Below, piece after piece: positions 35,468 through 47,232 of a DNA stretch of 64,000 nucleotides. Both the position numbers and the translations under genes were made by a program. Origin of the DNA: Nymphalis io (Eukaryota > Arthropoda > Insecta > Lepidoptera > Nymphalidae). The stretch spans positions 10,173,001 through 10,237,000 of the forward strand of contig NC_065889.1 in NCBI RefSeq assembly GCF_905147045.1, read 5' to 3'. Within the stretch, counting starts at the first letter, position 1, and each line of letters begins with the position of its first letter. The notes beneath the pieces were generated by a model that was given only the letters and a program-made list of their open reading frames with translations, was not told where the DNA came from and made no database searches.

Positions 35468-38400
35468 GTGACTAATATCAATCAATCAATCAACAGCCAG
35501 TCGTTGTCCACTGCTGAACATAGGCCTCTCCCAAGGTGCGCCAAAGCTCCCTGTCCTCCGCCTTCCGCATCCAGTTGGTGCCCGCCACCTTCTTAAGGTC
35601 GTCGGTCCACCTGGCTGGAGGGCGCCCTACGCTGCGCTTGCCGATTCGCGGTCTCCACTCTAGGACTCGTCTGCTCCAACGGCCATCGGTCCTACGACAT
35701 ACGTGACCAGCCCACTGCCACTTCAGTCTGCTAATTTTGCAAGCTATGTCGGTGACTCCGGTTCTTTTCCGGATAATCTGTTTTTGTAATTCCGGATTTC
35801 TGATCTTATCCTTCAAAGATACTCCGAGCATAGCTCGCTCCATAGCACGCTGAGCGACTTTGAATTTGTGGACTAGTCCCGCAGTTAGTGTCCACGTTTC
35901 GGCACCGTATGTCATGGCAGGTAAGACGCATTGGTTGAAGACTTTTGTCTTCAAACATTGCGGTATAGACGACTTGAGGACTTGACGAAGGTTGCCAAAT
36001 GCTGCCCATCCCAAGCGAATTCTTCGATCGGCTTCCTTCTCGAAGTTGTTCCTACCGACTTGTATTATCTGTCCTAGGTAGGTATATTCACTAACAACTT
36101 CGAGAGGTTTCCCCTCGACGTATATCGGTCCCGGCACGACATGCCTATTGAACATGACCTTGGTCTTGTCCAAGTTCATACCGAGACCGACACACCGGGA
36201 AGACTCGCCTAGGCTACGCAGCATTTCGGTGAGTTGTTCCAGCGACTCTGCTATGATGACGATATCGTCGGCAAATCGAAGGTGTGAGATGTACTCGCCG
36301 TTTACATTGACTCCATACCTAGTCCAATCCAGCGTTTTGAAAACGTCTTCCAACGCATTGGTGAACAGTTTCGGGGATATTACATCCCCCTGTCTCACCC
36401 CTCTGCGCAGTTGGATCGCCTTCGTCTTACAGTCCTGGATGTGGACAGTCATTGTAGCGGCGTTGTACAGACATCTCAGTACCTCGATATATCTCCAATC
36501 GATATGACATCTCTGCAATGAGTCGAGCACTGCCCAGGTTTCGATAGAGTCGAAGGCTTTCTCGTAGTCCACAAATGCCATACACAGCGGCTGATTGTAC
36601 TCTTCGGTCTTCTGCACAATCTGCCGAACAGTATGGATGTGGTCCACGGTGCTGTAGCCTGATCGAAAGCCAGCTTGCTCTGGGGGCTGGAACTCGTCAA
36701 GTCGTCTGGCGAGACGGTTCGTGACGACTCTTGAGAACAGCTTATACACGTGACTCAGGAGGGAGATTGGTCTGTAGTTCTTCAAGAGGGTTTTATCACC
36801 TTTCTTGAAAAACAGTACCACCTCACTCCCGCTCCACGTTTCCGGGGTCTTGCCATGTTGGATGACGGAATTAAAGAGGCTTGCTAGCTCTTTCAGGACC
36901 GGAGTCCCGCCTGCCTTAAGCAACTCTGTTGTGATTCCGTCATCTCCCGGGGCTTTGTTGTTTTTAAGCTGTTCTAGAGCCGCCCTAATCTCTCCTTGGT
37001 CAACGACCGGGAGCTCCTCGGAGTAATGGCGCATAAGAGGGGCGCGCTGGTCATCAATACTGATTCCCACGGGTTTATCCGATCTTGAAGAGAACAACTG
37101 CCCATAAAACCTCTCTACTTCTCCGACAATCTCAGGCCTAGAGGTAACGACCCCACCATTTTCAGTTTTAAGTTTTGTCAGACGTGGCCTCCCAAACTTG
37201 CGAGCGAACACTTTCGATCCCCGATTTTGCTCAATCGCAGCCTTGATGGCACGGGTATTGGAGCGTCGGAGATCGCGTCGCGTCAACGTTTTTATTGTTC
37301 GGTTTAAGGCCTTATCTGACAAAAACGATGGCAGTTCTCGTCGTTTTCTCATGAGCTCGAGTGTCTCAGCAGAGAGTTTTGGTTCGTTGTCTCTTCTCTG
37401 TGGCGGAAAACACTTGCGGGATGTGTTTTGCAGTATTTTGACCAGCGTGTCGGTTCTCTCATCAATGTTGCTTATGGTTTCCAACGCAGTGAATTGATTT
37501 TGAAGTTCCATTTGGAACTTTTCGGAGCCTTGAGCAGCTTGGAGCATGGTAGGTCGGAGAGTAGACCTCATCATTCTCGATCTTTCGGCTTTTAAGTTGA
37601 TATTTAGAGTGCCTCGAACCAAGCGGTGATCACTTCCGGTATTAAACCTGTTGATCACTGAAACATCTCTAAATATGTGCCTTTTATTCGAAATGATAAA
37701 GTCTATCTCGTTCCTTGTCACGTTATCGGGGCTTCGCCAGGTCCACCTCCTCTGAGGCTTCTTTTGAAAGAAAGAATTCATCAAAAAAAGCCTCTGCGCT
37801 TCGAGAAAGTTTACCAGCATTTGCCCCCTGTGATTTCTGCAGCCCAAGCCGTAAGGTCCGACTTTCGATTCACCGCTATCTTGTACTCCCACTTTAGCAT
37901 TAAAGTCTCCCATAACAACATTATAGTAGGCCTTCGAGGTGTCGTTGAGGGCCTTTGCGATGTCCTCGTACATCGCTTCGACCACATCATCAGAGTATGT
38001 CGAAGTTGGCGCATATACCTGTACGACCTTCAGGGAGTACCTGTCGGAAAGTTTTAGGACAAGGTACGCTACCCGGTTCGACACACTACTGATATCCACA
38101 ATGCTGCTAATGAGATCCTTTTTGACTAGAAAACCGACACCACCCTGGGAGAGGTTATCACCTTCGCGGAAGTAGAGTAAGTTACCGGACTCTAGAGTTA
38201 TCGTGTCCTCCCCCTGTCTTCGGACTTCAGATAACCCCAGTATATGCCAGTTTATATGACTTAACTCTACTTCTAATTCGGCGAGGTGATGGTCCAGCCT
38301 CATCGAGCGTCCATTATACGTTGCCATGTGCAGTCGTTTTATACGGTAGCCTGCCGTGAACCGGTGATTCTTAGCACCCCCTGCCCTGCCGATACCGCGA

Positions 38401-38664
38401 CCGCTACCTTGGTCGGGCCTAGCGGGCTTGCCGGTAACTGGGGGCCTTTTTTGGGCGCATCTGCCATTAAGGGAGGGGTTTGCCCATACTCGCCGCGCTG
38501 GGCAGGCGTGTTGGCGAGCGCAGTAGGGGGGTAAGATGTTTATGGGAGGGGGGACGCTGCTGCCCATCCCCCCTTTTCCCCGTCCCTCAGTCGCCTCTTA
38601 CGACACCCACGGGATGAGATTGGGGGAGTACTATTCTAAGCCGGTACTCCACGGTGACTAATAT
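35468..38664 (-). mobile_element. Full-length RTE-type LINE with 11-bp target-site duplication
   Basis: The element spans about 35479-38653. The sequence gtgactaatat occurs directly at both borders (35468-35478 and 38654-38664), a perfect target-site duplication. The 3' end (35479 side) carries a (TTGA)n-type tail immediately after the stop codon, so there is virtually no 3'UTR. A short GC-rich 5' leader (38568-38653) contains gggtgtcgtaagaggcgact. A complete element with intact frame and perfect TSD points to recent mobilisation. Confidence 0.93.
35490..38567 (-). CDS. LINE ORF: APE-type endonuclease plus reverse transcriptase
   Basis: 1025 codons without a stop. Residues about 75-320 form an apurinic endonuclease-like domain: Glu114 in LGLSEVRRQ, GDFNAKVG (220-227) and the closing SDHRL (312-316). 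Residues about 520-830 form the reverse transcriptase: NYRPISLLS (598-606), QAGFRSGYST, Asp667 in AFVDYEKAFD, RGVRQGDVISP and the catalytic FADD (765-768). The C-terminal 180 residues hold a His/Cys-poor, Trp-rich region (LKWQWAGHVCRR, RPPARWTDDLKK) typical of RTE/BovB-like LINEs in arthropods. It drives target-primed reverse transcription of its own RNA and possibly of SINEs. All visible catalytic residues are intact. The first Met is used; the first ~75 residues are basic/Pro-rich and the true start could be the Met at residue 81. Confidence 0.95.
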   Translation of the reverse strand: MGSSVPPPINILPPYCARQHACPARRVWANPSLNGRCAQKRPPVTGKPARPDQGSGRGIGRAGGAKNHRFTAGYRIKRLHMATYNGRSMRLDHHLAELEVELSHINWHILGLSEVRRQGEDTITLESGNLLYFREGDNLSQGGVGFLVKKDLISSIVDISSVSNRVAYLVLKLSDRYSLKVVQVYAPTSTYSDDVVEAMYEDIAKALNDTSKAYYNVVMGDFNAKVGVQDSGESKVGPYGLGCRNHRGQMLVNFLEAQRLFLMNSFFQKKPQRRWTWRSPDNVTRNEIDFIISNKRHIFRDVSVINRFNTGSDHRLVRGTLNINLKAERSRMMRSTLRPTMLQAAQGSEKFQMELQNQFTALETISNIDERTDTLVKILQNTSRKCFPPQRRDNEPKLSAETLELMRKRRELPSFLSDKALNRTIKTLTRRDLRRSNTRAIKAAIEQNRGSKVFARKFGRPRLTKLKTENGGVVTSRPEIVGEVERFYGQLFSSRSDKPVGISIDDQRAPLMRHYSEELPVVDQGEIRAALEQLKNNKAPGDDGITTELLKAGGTPVLKELASLFNSVIQHGKTPETWSGSEVVLFFKKGDKTLLKNYRPISLLSHVYKLFSRVVTNRLARRLDEFQPPEQAGFRSGYSTVDHIHTVRQIVQKTEEYNQPLCMAFVDYEKAFDSIETWAVLDSLQRCHIDWRYIEVLRCLYNAATMTVHIQDCKTKAIQLRRGVRQGDVISPKLFTNALEDVFKTLDWTRYGVNVNGEYISHLRFADDIVIIAESLEQLTEMLRSLGESSRCVGLGMNLDKTKVMFNRHVVPGPIYVEGKPLEVVSEYTYLGQIIQVGRNNFEKEADRRIRLGWAAFGNLRQVLKSSIPQCLKTKVFNQCVLPAMTYGAETWTLTAGLVHKFKVAQRAMERAMLGVSLKDKIRNPELQKQIIRKRTGVTDIACKISRLKWQWAGHVCRRTDGRWSRRVLEWRPRIGKRSVGRPPARWTDDLKKVAGTNWMRKAEDRELWRTLGEAYVQQWTTTGC

Positions 38665-38987
38665 AATAACATTAAAAAATATTGTTTGCTGTTCGAATAA
38701 ATATGTAAGCTTATACCTAATTGCATCTTTCTGTATAAAATTTCGATGTCATGTGTTCGTAATTTTTATCCTCTTAAACGGCATGACCAATTTTCATATG
38801 ATTTTCATTCGATGCCCATACCGTGTCATGTCCGTGTAGTCGTCGGTGGTTTCGTCATTCTATCAATTCCTGGTCCTAATCGTCGCTGCCATCGATGCCT
38901 GCAATAGGGCAGTTGTCTGACGACAGTAAGAGTTCCCAAGGCATTGGAGGTGCCTTGCCATGGAAGTGCTTGCACACGTATGTATGT
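38665..38987. repeat. Probable old transposon-derived sequence
   Basis: Contains gcatgaccaattttcatatg and ccatcgatgcctgcaatagggc, a style seen in decayed lepidopteran elements. No coding and no clear family. Confidence 0.25.
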
Positions 38988-39028
38988 AAAAATATATTAG
39001 AAAACAAAACGTTTTCTAATATATTTTT
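38988..39028. repeat. Perfect inverted repeat, 18-bp arms, 5-nt loop
   Basis: Arms 38988-39005 and 39011-39028 are exact reverse complements (aaaatatattagaaaac core) with loop aaaac. The geometry matches the stem-loop at 20803-20837. It could be a foldback remnant. Confidence 0.85.
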
Positions 39029-40202
39029 TCTACTAATTAAAAATACGTTTTAATTTATGGCTTCATTTATTGATTTTTCAGTAGTATTTGACTGATAAAA
39101 ACTATGCCTGGATCCTTATCGTGGCAGAATACTTTGCGTACAACTAGCGTAGATACAGAGGATAAGAATCCTTATTGTAACCAAACGTCGGGAGGGGCAA
39201 CTAGTTTATTTTAAAATAGTATGCAACGGAAGATAGTACGGAACGAAGAGCAGATACTATGAAAGTAACTACGCCGCAAGTCGTAACCTAGTAGTCTTTA
39301 TGACGTTAATATTTCAAAGATTTTATGACAATAGAAGATACTGCTTTGTAGTATATCATTTACAAATATTTTTAACTGTTCAGCTTCCCAACCTTATCAT
39401 ATAGATTGAAAAAACTGTTTTGAGATCATTATTATATAATAGTTTTTAATACGAATCTTTAAGAATATAATTAGCTTTAATTTAAATAATATCAATAAGC
39501 GTATTCATAAGTTTATAAATTTCTTCTTAATTAAAATCTTTCCGTAAGAATTTCCATTTAAAACTTACTATTAAGAATCTTTCTTTCTTTAAATTCGTTT
39601 CAAAATTGTAATAAATAATATGTAAGTAGTACGTAACACGACGAGAGCATAGATTATAAAAAATATAAGCGAAAATATATTTAAATCTGTGTAACTATAT
39701 TGTTAACGAATATTAATCTTTAAAAGAAATATTAAAAATATAACCCGCCTATCTTTAAACGATAATCCCCTATTCAGTAAGAAGAGTTACGCATCAAAGC
39801 GTTATTTTTCGTCTTTTTGTGCGAGTTCTGTAATAGGGATATTAAATAACATTTTATTGGCATTTTTATTAATTTTTATTACACTACCCGCATGTCTGAC
39901 TAAGGAAATATGAAACGCGGGATCATATAGAGCTGTAAATATTTAAGTGGGTATAAAATTCTATGCAGTCTAAAGTATTTATTAAAACGTAATATTAAGT
40001 GTTTATGTGTTGTTATATATAATATTTTGAAAAGTTGGAACATATTATCGAAACGTAAATAATATAAATTATGGAATAAAGTATGTTTTTTTTCCATATT
40101 TCTCCTTAGTTGTTGAGAAATAAAGTTTTGACAAATATTGATTTGAACAGCCTGTAAAATCCCATAAATAATTAAATATTAAATAAATTAGTATTAGTAA
40201 AT
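39029..40202. other. Intergenic DNA, possible Helitron end near 39206
   Basis: AT-rich without genes. The phrase aaacgtcgggaggggcaactag|t near 39186-39207 ends in CTAG before T like a Helitron 3' terminus, but the hairpin is weak and the other end was not found. Confidence 0.3.
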
Positions 40203-40452
40203 TCCCACTTAACCCAGCTTAAGTTCTCCTCTTCTTTTAAAAAAAAGGTTATTCAATCACGCTGCACTAATGCGGGTTGGAGATAAACATTTGGCAGATT
40301 TACATCCGATACATGCAGTTTTCTTTACGATGTTTTACTTCACTTTAGAGCAAATGATTAAATATAATATAAAAAAGAATCAAGGGTGTTTGCCCAGGTT
40401 TGAACCCGCAATCTTGGATTATGTTCGACGTATTCTACCAGAGGGACATCAC
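40203..40452 (-). mobile_element. Metulj-like SINE, strongly diverged
   Basis: Minus-strand copy recognisable by tcccacttaacccagctta, cactaatgcgggttgga, catccgatacatgcagttt, tgtttgcccaggtttgaaccc and a remnant tRNA-like head. Indels throughout. Confidence 0.75.
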
Positions 40453-42080
40453 GGCTTTTTTAAGATTGCTTAAAGTTTATATATTTCACATTTTGTGGTA
40501 TTGAAACGATTAACTAGCATCTGGTAAATATACCTAATCAATATTTCCTCTAAGAATTGAAATAATAAGTCATATATTCAAATTAAAATTAGAATTATTT
40601 TCAGAGTTCCAGTTTGAGTTGGTCCGTTGATTGATTAATGCAACAAAGCGGTACAAGAACTAATTAACTGTAGAGTACTTAAGGTCAGGTCTCCGGGCTT
40701 GACCGCCTAATCTGATTAGTACACCTCGGAGACTCCCGCTGGTCTAATTTGAACCCAAGAGACTAAGTGTGGTCATGTTTTGATTGTTTATAACTATAAT
40801 AACAATTAGTCCGTTTGTGAAGCTAATTTATAGCAAATAAATAATTACATTCGCGTCTCGACCTTGAGATTGATGCTAACCGTAGATACCTACATATGTA
40901 AATGTATAGGAGCAGTAAAGACAAACAATGACAAACATTGAATTGACGCGGTATAATTGGTCGAGATCTGGAATAATCTATTGTATTCATAGTGGATTCT
41001 CGATAGTCAGTGAAGTTGTTATCAGAATTTTGAAAGTAAAATTAAGTAGATATTAGATGTGCATGACAACATTATTCCAGTATTGTATAAATAAAAAATA
41101 TAATATAATATTTTACACTTCATCAAAATATAAATAAAGTTTATGTTAATGTAAATGAAACGCTTGTTTTTTATGAGAAATAAATTCTTTAAATCGAAAA
41201 AAAATATTAAAACAAGTTGTGCCGCGCGATTTAATATCTCTTTCATACAAATCATTACTACATTTTGCCTGACTGGTTGACATTTACGGTTACTGTTTCC
41301 CAAAGGGTCTTAGCGTGAAAGTATAAATATTGCTTAAGTTAATTTAGTAAGTAATACGTTACTGCTAAATTTATAAAGCTTTTGGAAAAGCAACAAAAGT
41401 CCTAATACAATTTTCAACATGAAAATTATCCTATAAAAAATATGGAGGAATCTAATATGTTAATATTTTTTTATAAATAGTCCAAGGTTCATTTTTTTTA
41501 ATGACTATGACAAAACGAAATTTGGTTGATACAAGATATTAAATATAATGCCAAGGGAAATTTTTAATGTAAAATGAGGCAGACGAGGAACCGATAAGTG
41601 ATTCAACCTAAAACACAAGTTGGGAATTGCATGAGAAGTTAATGGGCAAGACTAGTTAAATTGCTATTTACACATCGGGACTTAATTGCCATCTCGTAAA
41701 GTTTCCTCTAAGGGAATACTCTGTATATTACCTCTTGCAAACATGTTTGTTAAATGTAAACCATAACGTAATTTTATAGTTTGCGTAAGTATTATAATAA
41801 GGCGCTATGAACAGAAGTACTTTTAGGAATGTGCCGCCTTAAGGCTGTACCAAATTGCTTACGTTGTAGTTTTTACAATCTATGTTATTTATTAACCTAT
41901 ATTAAATACAGACATTTGAATTTAAAAATAAAAAATTGCTAACGATTTTAATGGAAACGACCATAATACAGATAGGGAGCCATTTATCTCGATTCACTTA
42001 AAGTAGATCAGTAAACAGGTTCGTTCCTTAATATATGCGGTATATTAAGGGAATAAGATTTTCTTTCGGAAATAGTCACT
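40453..42080. other. Intergenic DNA, no gene seen
   Basis: AT-rich. The only compositional feature is a GC-richer patch at 40684-40745 containing a stem (gtctccg/cggagac) around the palindromic homeodomain-like motif TAATCTGATTA (40708-40718). Confidence 0.35.
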
Positions 42081-42089
42081 ACTTGAATA

Positions 42090-42139
<50 letters not shown>

Positions 42140-42150
42140 TATATACATAG
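42090..42150. repeat. (AT)n microsatellite
   Basis: About 20 uninterrupted AT units followed by imperfect ATAC/ATAT repeats. Simple sequence, likely polymorphic. Confidence 0.95.
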
Positions 42151-43193
42151 TAGTAGTAATGAGGTTGACTACTACACGTTTTTTTAAAGTTCATTTTATA
42201 TCACTGGCTGTTATCTGGTACTTTAATCTATGAAATATTAAAATTAGTCCTATGTAAACTAACGAAGTGAATGTCTCAGCTGGGAAAATCTTCCTTCTCT
42301 TAAAAATGATATTAATGTAGGTAAATAATTCGGGTAACAATTACAGTTTCAGATTTCAGCTTATGTAAAGTTAGTAAAACATCAATGAATGACCATCTAT
42401 CTGTAGGCAAAGGCAATAGGACAGGACTAGTTAAAGGGTTCAGTGGGAAAATGGATCAGAATTAGTTATTTACGTGAGTTACGTGGCCATCTGGCGTAGG
42501 CCGTTTGCCGTTTGCAGTAATTTTAGCATAATGAAGAAATATTGTAATAATTGTAGTACTTGTAAATAACTAGCTGTCCGTTCCGAATTCGTACGGGTAA
42601 GAGCTTCAATAGCACAATATCAATAATCACAGCTTCAACTTAACTAACCTCTTGGGCTGTTGTCGACAAGCTGGGTAAAAGGTAATTACTGAATAACGGG
42701 CATTGCTAGTATTCTGTATGCAAAAAAAAACTAAGTCAATGGTAATTCGCTTTTACATATATATGTCGGTTATAACGATAATTCTTTAAAATTCTTTACT
42801 TTTGAAAATGTACTTCTTAAAATAAAATAAAAATCAGAAATAATATTGCGCGAAAATTGAAAAGAAATAAGGGTAGAGGCGATGTGAGCTACATGTCGTT
42901 GTCTGATGGGATTGGATAGATCCGCCTATCCGACTTTATGCGACATTCATTCTTATTTGGATTTGTTTCGGTTCGTATTATTTCTTATTCTTTGATAATA
43001 TTAATAGCGTATGTCTATTGAACTGTTACACTGATTCCAATGATTATTTTTAATAATAGTTTTCGCTTTTTATATTTTTAATAGTTAAAAAAGATTTACA
43101 AACCTACTATATACTAACCATTTGGGTTCATAATCAAAAGCAAAAAGATTTTGTTAAAAAAAAAATATATCATGTTAGAGAATTAAATTAGAC
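42151..43193. other. Intergenic DNA, no gene seen
   Basis: AT-rich. Small GC-richer patches at 42470-42520 and 42870-42960 are without open frames or splice context. Confidence 0.35.
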
Positions 43194-43233
43194 ATAATCT
43201 ACATCGGTGGTAGCTACCACCGATGTAGATTAT
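43194..43233. repeat. Perfect 40-bp palindrome
   Basis: Arm 43194-43213 and arm 43214-43233 (ctaccaccgatgtagattat) are exact reverse complements with zero spacer. The right side continues accaagaagaacgaccaagaaactc, which resembles a common lepidopteran repeat, so the palindrome may be two head-to-head repeat ends. Confidence 0.92.
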
Positions 43234-43461
43234 ACCAAGAAGAACGACCAAGAAACTCATTATGGTTTTCTTTTCTTCAATTGAAATACGTACAGAGTCA
43301 ACTATATACGATTACAGTCATGTTCACATCTTGTGATATTCAACGAATAAAACCTCCACGCTATTTTAACATATTTGTGTAATTTATTATTATTAATCTA
43401 TTAATGCTTTTTATTATTAGCATTTAAATTTATTTGTAAGCAAAGATAACACTTTATACAG

Positions 43462-43563
43462 GATTCGGTGAGACACCGGCAACTGTATGAAGCACATGCA
43501 GCTCGGCGAACGGCACAGCTCGCTGCACAGATTATGCGAATACTAACAATTTTTAATTTCTAA
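43462..43563 (+). CDS. Candidate terminal coding exon of an unidentified gene
   Basis: A GC-richer 102-bp stretch in AT-rich DNA preceded by a 3' splice site (tttatacag|gat). It reads 33 codons (begins DSVRHRQLYEAHAARRTAQL, Arg/Ala/Gln-rich, amphipathic) and then TAA. Tandem AATAAA hexamers lie about 75 bp downstream near 43637. This is the pattern of a last exon plus 3'UTR. No upstream exon and no family match could be found, so it may also be chance or non-coding RNA. The reading frame is phase-dependent and assumes phase 0. Confidence 0.25.
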   Translation, partial: DSVRHRQLYEAHAARRTAQLAAQIMRILTIFNF

Positions 43564-46021
43564 CGCTCAAATTATAGAAGTAAGACACAATCTTTAACGG
43601 ATTATGTTTAAAACAGTTTATTATATTTATGTATAAATAAATAAAGCTTGATATCTAATAAGAATTATTTATTTCGTTCACGAAAGCCATTATTGTAGTT
43701 GACTGGTCTTGTTTACCTAAAATACTTCGTAATAATGTCGCCAGTCTCATGAGACTTTTATTTTTCTTTTCCTTAGCGAATACTGTCAATTTCTTGTGAG
43801 TTTAATGTTTCAACATTTATTTTTTGATTTTTCTTACATAATGCTTTTGCTTTTATTTTCGTATTCTTAATAAATAAATATTCATATTTATATGTTTTCA
43901 TCCGATTGATGAATGGTGTAGAAAAATTTGGTAATGAAACTTTGGAGAGTTGTTTTGCGAACGCCTGCGAAGGTAACAGGTTGAAAAAGGGATTTTCTGT
44001 AGATAGCCTTTTAATATAAATGTTTTACATGGGCCCTTATTCTACCTGTTCAAAGCCGGGACAGGTAGTTTGTTTTTAATAATATAAAATATATTATTTG
44101 TTGATGCGAAAAACTGAAGTTCCATTGAACGATAGACCTAAAAATCAGTGTGTTTTTTACCATCTGTGCTACTTTGGTTGGTGCTTACGTTGGTAACACG
44201 ACGAAAACACATGACGAGAATGAGTTTTTTTTTGTATGTGGGGCCCGCATTTCTTCACGAACATACGTAATTCGGCTCTATTAGTGAGTAATTCCTTGTC
44301 CTGTGAACAACAAGATCTCAGTGCACTCATGAATCAAGTTGAGACGGCTCCTTGTATCGATAACAAGGCAATCAGTCTATTACGCAAATTAGACCCTTTA
44401 TTGCATCTAATACGACAATTTAGTTTCTCAATATTAAACTTTTCCCATCCTTATTAATTTTAATGACATTTTAATAGTTATTTTTGTTTTAAAAGGCATT
44501 TTTAATAGTTATATTTATAACTAATTTCAGATTTTAATATATCTAAGAGCATATATTGTCTATGTATCCTTACAAATAATATAAATGCGATTTTTTGCAG
44601 GGTCTCTACTAGTTCTGTATATAAAAAAAAAATCGTTGGTTTTGCTTGTATTTTATATATTCTCGCATAGTTCATCTGATCGACTTGAAACTTCGTACAG
44701 TTATTATTGGTACCGTCAAAGTGCAATAGATATACCACGTATTTTTTTTACAAAAAGTTCTAGAAACTCATTAATAGTAAATTTATTTCGACTAATATTT
44801 GATCTGGGCCAAAAGAGTACGCCTTTAACGTATAGCTAAAGCACGAGCATATTTACCTACTCGATTTTCTTATTATTTTTACCTTATTGCTTTGGAATGC
44901 AGATACTTACAAAGTCAGAAATTTATTTGAGTCTTTAGGAAGGATTTAGCGTTTATAAAAAAAATATAACACATTGAAGTGTCTTAGAAATCAATAAATT
45001 GAATTTAAATCAACAATTTGGCACCGACGTGTAAAGCCCAACACACATCTCTACGGGTGGTCCGATCTTTGAAATAACCTCTTTAGTCCCTAATATTATT
45101 TATAATTTCTTACAATTTATATGTTTTATATTTAGAATATAGAAATAAGTTCGAATATTCTAAAGGTTCAAAAGCAAAAGATAATCTAATTGATCAGTTG
45201 AATTACTACGATATTAACTTTCAATATTTAATTATTTTAATATAAGTTTATACACATCATTGTATAAATACGTAAATAAATAAATGTGACGAATATAACA
45301 TTATTGTACAGTTTTTACTAATTCAATATAAATCTCATTTTATTTGCTAACAAAACCAGGCATAAGAATTATTTAGTTACATTTTACATTACATAGAAAC
45401 GTTGTTTAAAAGTGTTTTGTTAAACAAGGATATCTGTCTTTTTACATGATCGAATAGATGAAAACAGAAGACACAGAATTGTTTAACTAATTACCTTGTA
45501 GATAATTTTATTATGATAAATCTGTATATTGCTTAAATTAAAGTAGTATGTTCAATGTTTATATTATAATTATAATATTGCTCCGACTGTTCGCTTTTTT
45601 ATGCTAATATGTTTAATATAATCGTTATCATTTCATTTTGCAATGCTTTAATCCACTCAAGGACTCAAATGCGCATTGGTAATCTATTATCTAAACTCGA
45701 AAATGGGTTTTCAGTGCTATGCGGTGTCAGCGCTAGATTTATTTGCATCTGGAACGATTGAGCCGTAAAATTGGCTTGAAAGGTTCACATGCGGCAATCA
45801 AATTGCATAATTGATTGCACCAGTTGCAAAGTAATAGTAATTCGTCTGTAACACTGTTGAGTTTAACTCTATCAAGTCGGAAACTAGATTTGAAAATATA
45901 GATTTAAATGTTGGAAGTTGTTCATCATAAATATAACCATTTATTTTATCATAATAAAAATAATATGACTTGTGAAGACACTCTGGAGTTATTTTTTAAT
46001 AATGAAAACAATATGTATATA
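43564..46021. other. Intergenic DNA, no confident gene
   Basis: AT-rich. The 73-codon frame 44236-44457 has mixed amino-acid composition but no recognisable domain, no paired splice sites and no start context. It is not called a gene. Confidence 0.35.
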
Positions 46022-46236
46022 GCCTGTAAATATCCAATTGTTGGGCAGACTTTTCTTCCGTTAAGGAAAAGTTTCATTTTATTCCAGCTCAGTGCTCCAT
46101 TGCGAGTTGATGAAAATATATGTTTACAGAATTTTATCCGTCACATGCATGTATCCTTAGGATGTTAAAAATACAACCAAAGCACTTTAAAAATCAGTAA
46201 TGCTTGCCAGGACTAGAACAACCTTCGGGTAAGAGT
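46022..46236 (-). mobile_element. Metulj-like SINE, strongly diverged
   Basis: Minus-strand copy traced through gcctgtaaatatccaattgt, ctccattgcgagttgatg, cgtcacatgcatgtatcct and tgcttgccaggactagaac. Heavily mutated, hence old. Confidence 0.7.
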
Positions 46237-47232
46237 TACAAGTTCAAACGATCATCTCCGCTCTCTTTATAAATACTGCAATAAAATCAACGAAGTTTTA
46301 TCTCAAGATTTTTTTATCATTTTGTAATTATTATATATTCTAATTTAAAGTGTTGAAACTAAATTTTCACTTTACTTAATATACAGATATATTCGAGTTT
46401 AGAATGTCCAACCTTAAATCTAGAAAGCTTAATGAAAGCAGTCTCGTTCAGCGATGCCGTGCGGTGTTGGTAAGTAGATTTATTTGCGTCTCGTGCCGCA
46501 GCGAATCTAGGTCTGTGAAATTAGCAAACAGGAACAGGATTATCATTTCTCTTTTAGATTATCAAATTTAAAATCGATATTTTGTATTAATTTAAGTATT
46601 TCCTAGATAAATAAAAAAATATACAGATTAAAAATAACGTATGTTTTTTTGATTTTGAATGTATAATATGCACGACGTATTTAAATTTAAACGAATAAAG
46701 AAGTGAGCTCTGGTCCAAGGATGAAAAAAAAGAAAAAAAGTACTTCGAACATTTTGCAATCACGCCGTGATCAAAAAAGGAAACGGCGACAATTTTTTTC
46801 GTAAAATTTTAACAAGTTATTTGACTTAAACTTCATTAGTACGTGAAGTAAATTATGATTAGCTGTAATTAAGAATTTTCTAGATAGAATTGAAAGATCA
46901 AGTAATAACCTACATCCTTTTGTTATTGTTATTAATTGTTAAATCTTGATATGACATTATATTTATCTATACTATTACATATTATTTTCTATCTCGATTT
47001 ACACGAAAATATATTATATTATATATTGAAAACAACCTATAAAAGAATACAAATCCTCTGTGACAGTCAATCGGACTCGGGATATTTAATATGGTAAGCC
47101 GCGATTGAGGGTTTGTTTTCGCTCTATATATCGTTCAGATTTATTACGTGTAGTCTTGTACAAGTAGGTACTTTTAAGTCAATATTAAGTTACATAAGAA
47201 GTTCTTTAACACAATGGTATTTTTAGGTTTAC
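46237..47232. other. Intergenic DNA, no gene seen
   Basis: AT-rich without coding or recognised repeats. Confidence 0.35.

Noticed and set aside
44236..44457. 73-codon plus-strand frame with balanced composition
   Set aside because: No domain, no splice partners and no start context; could be chance.
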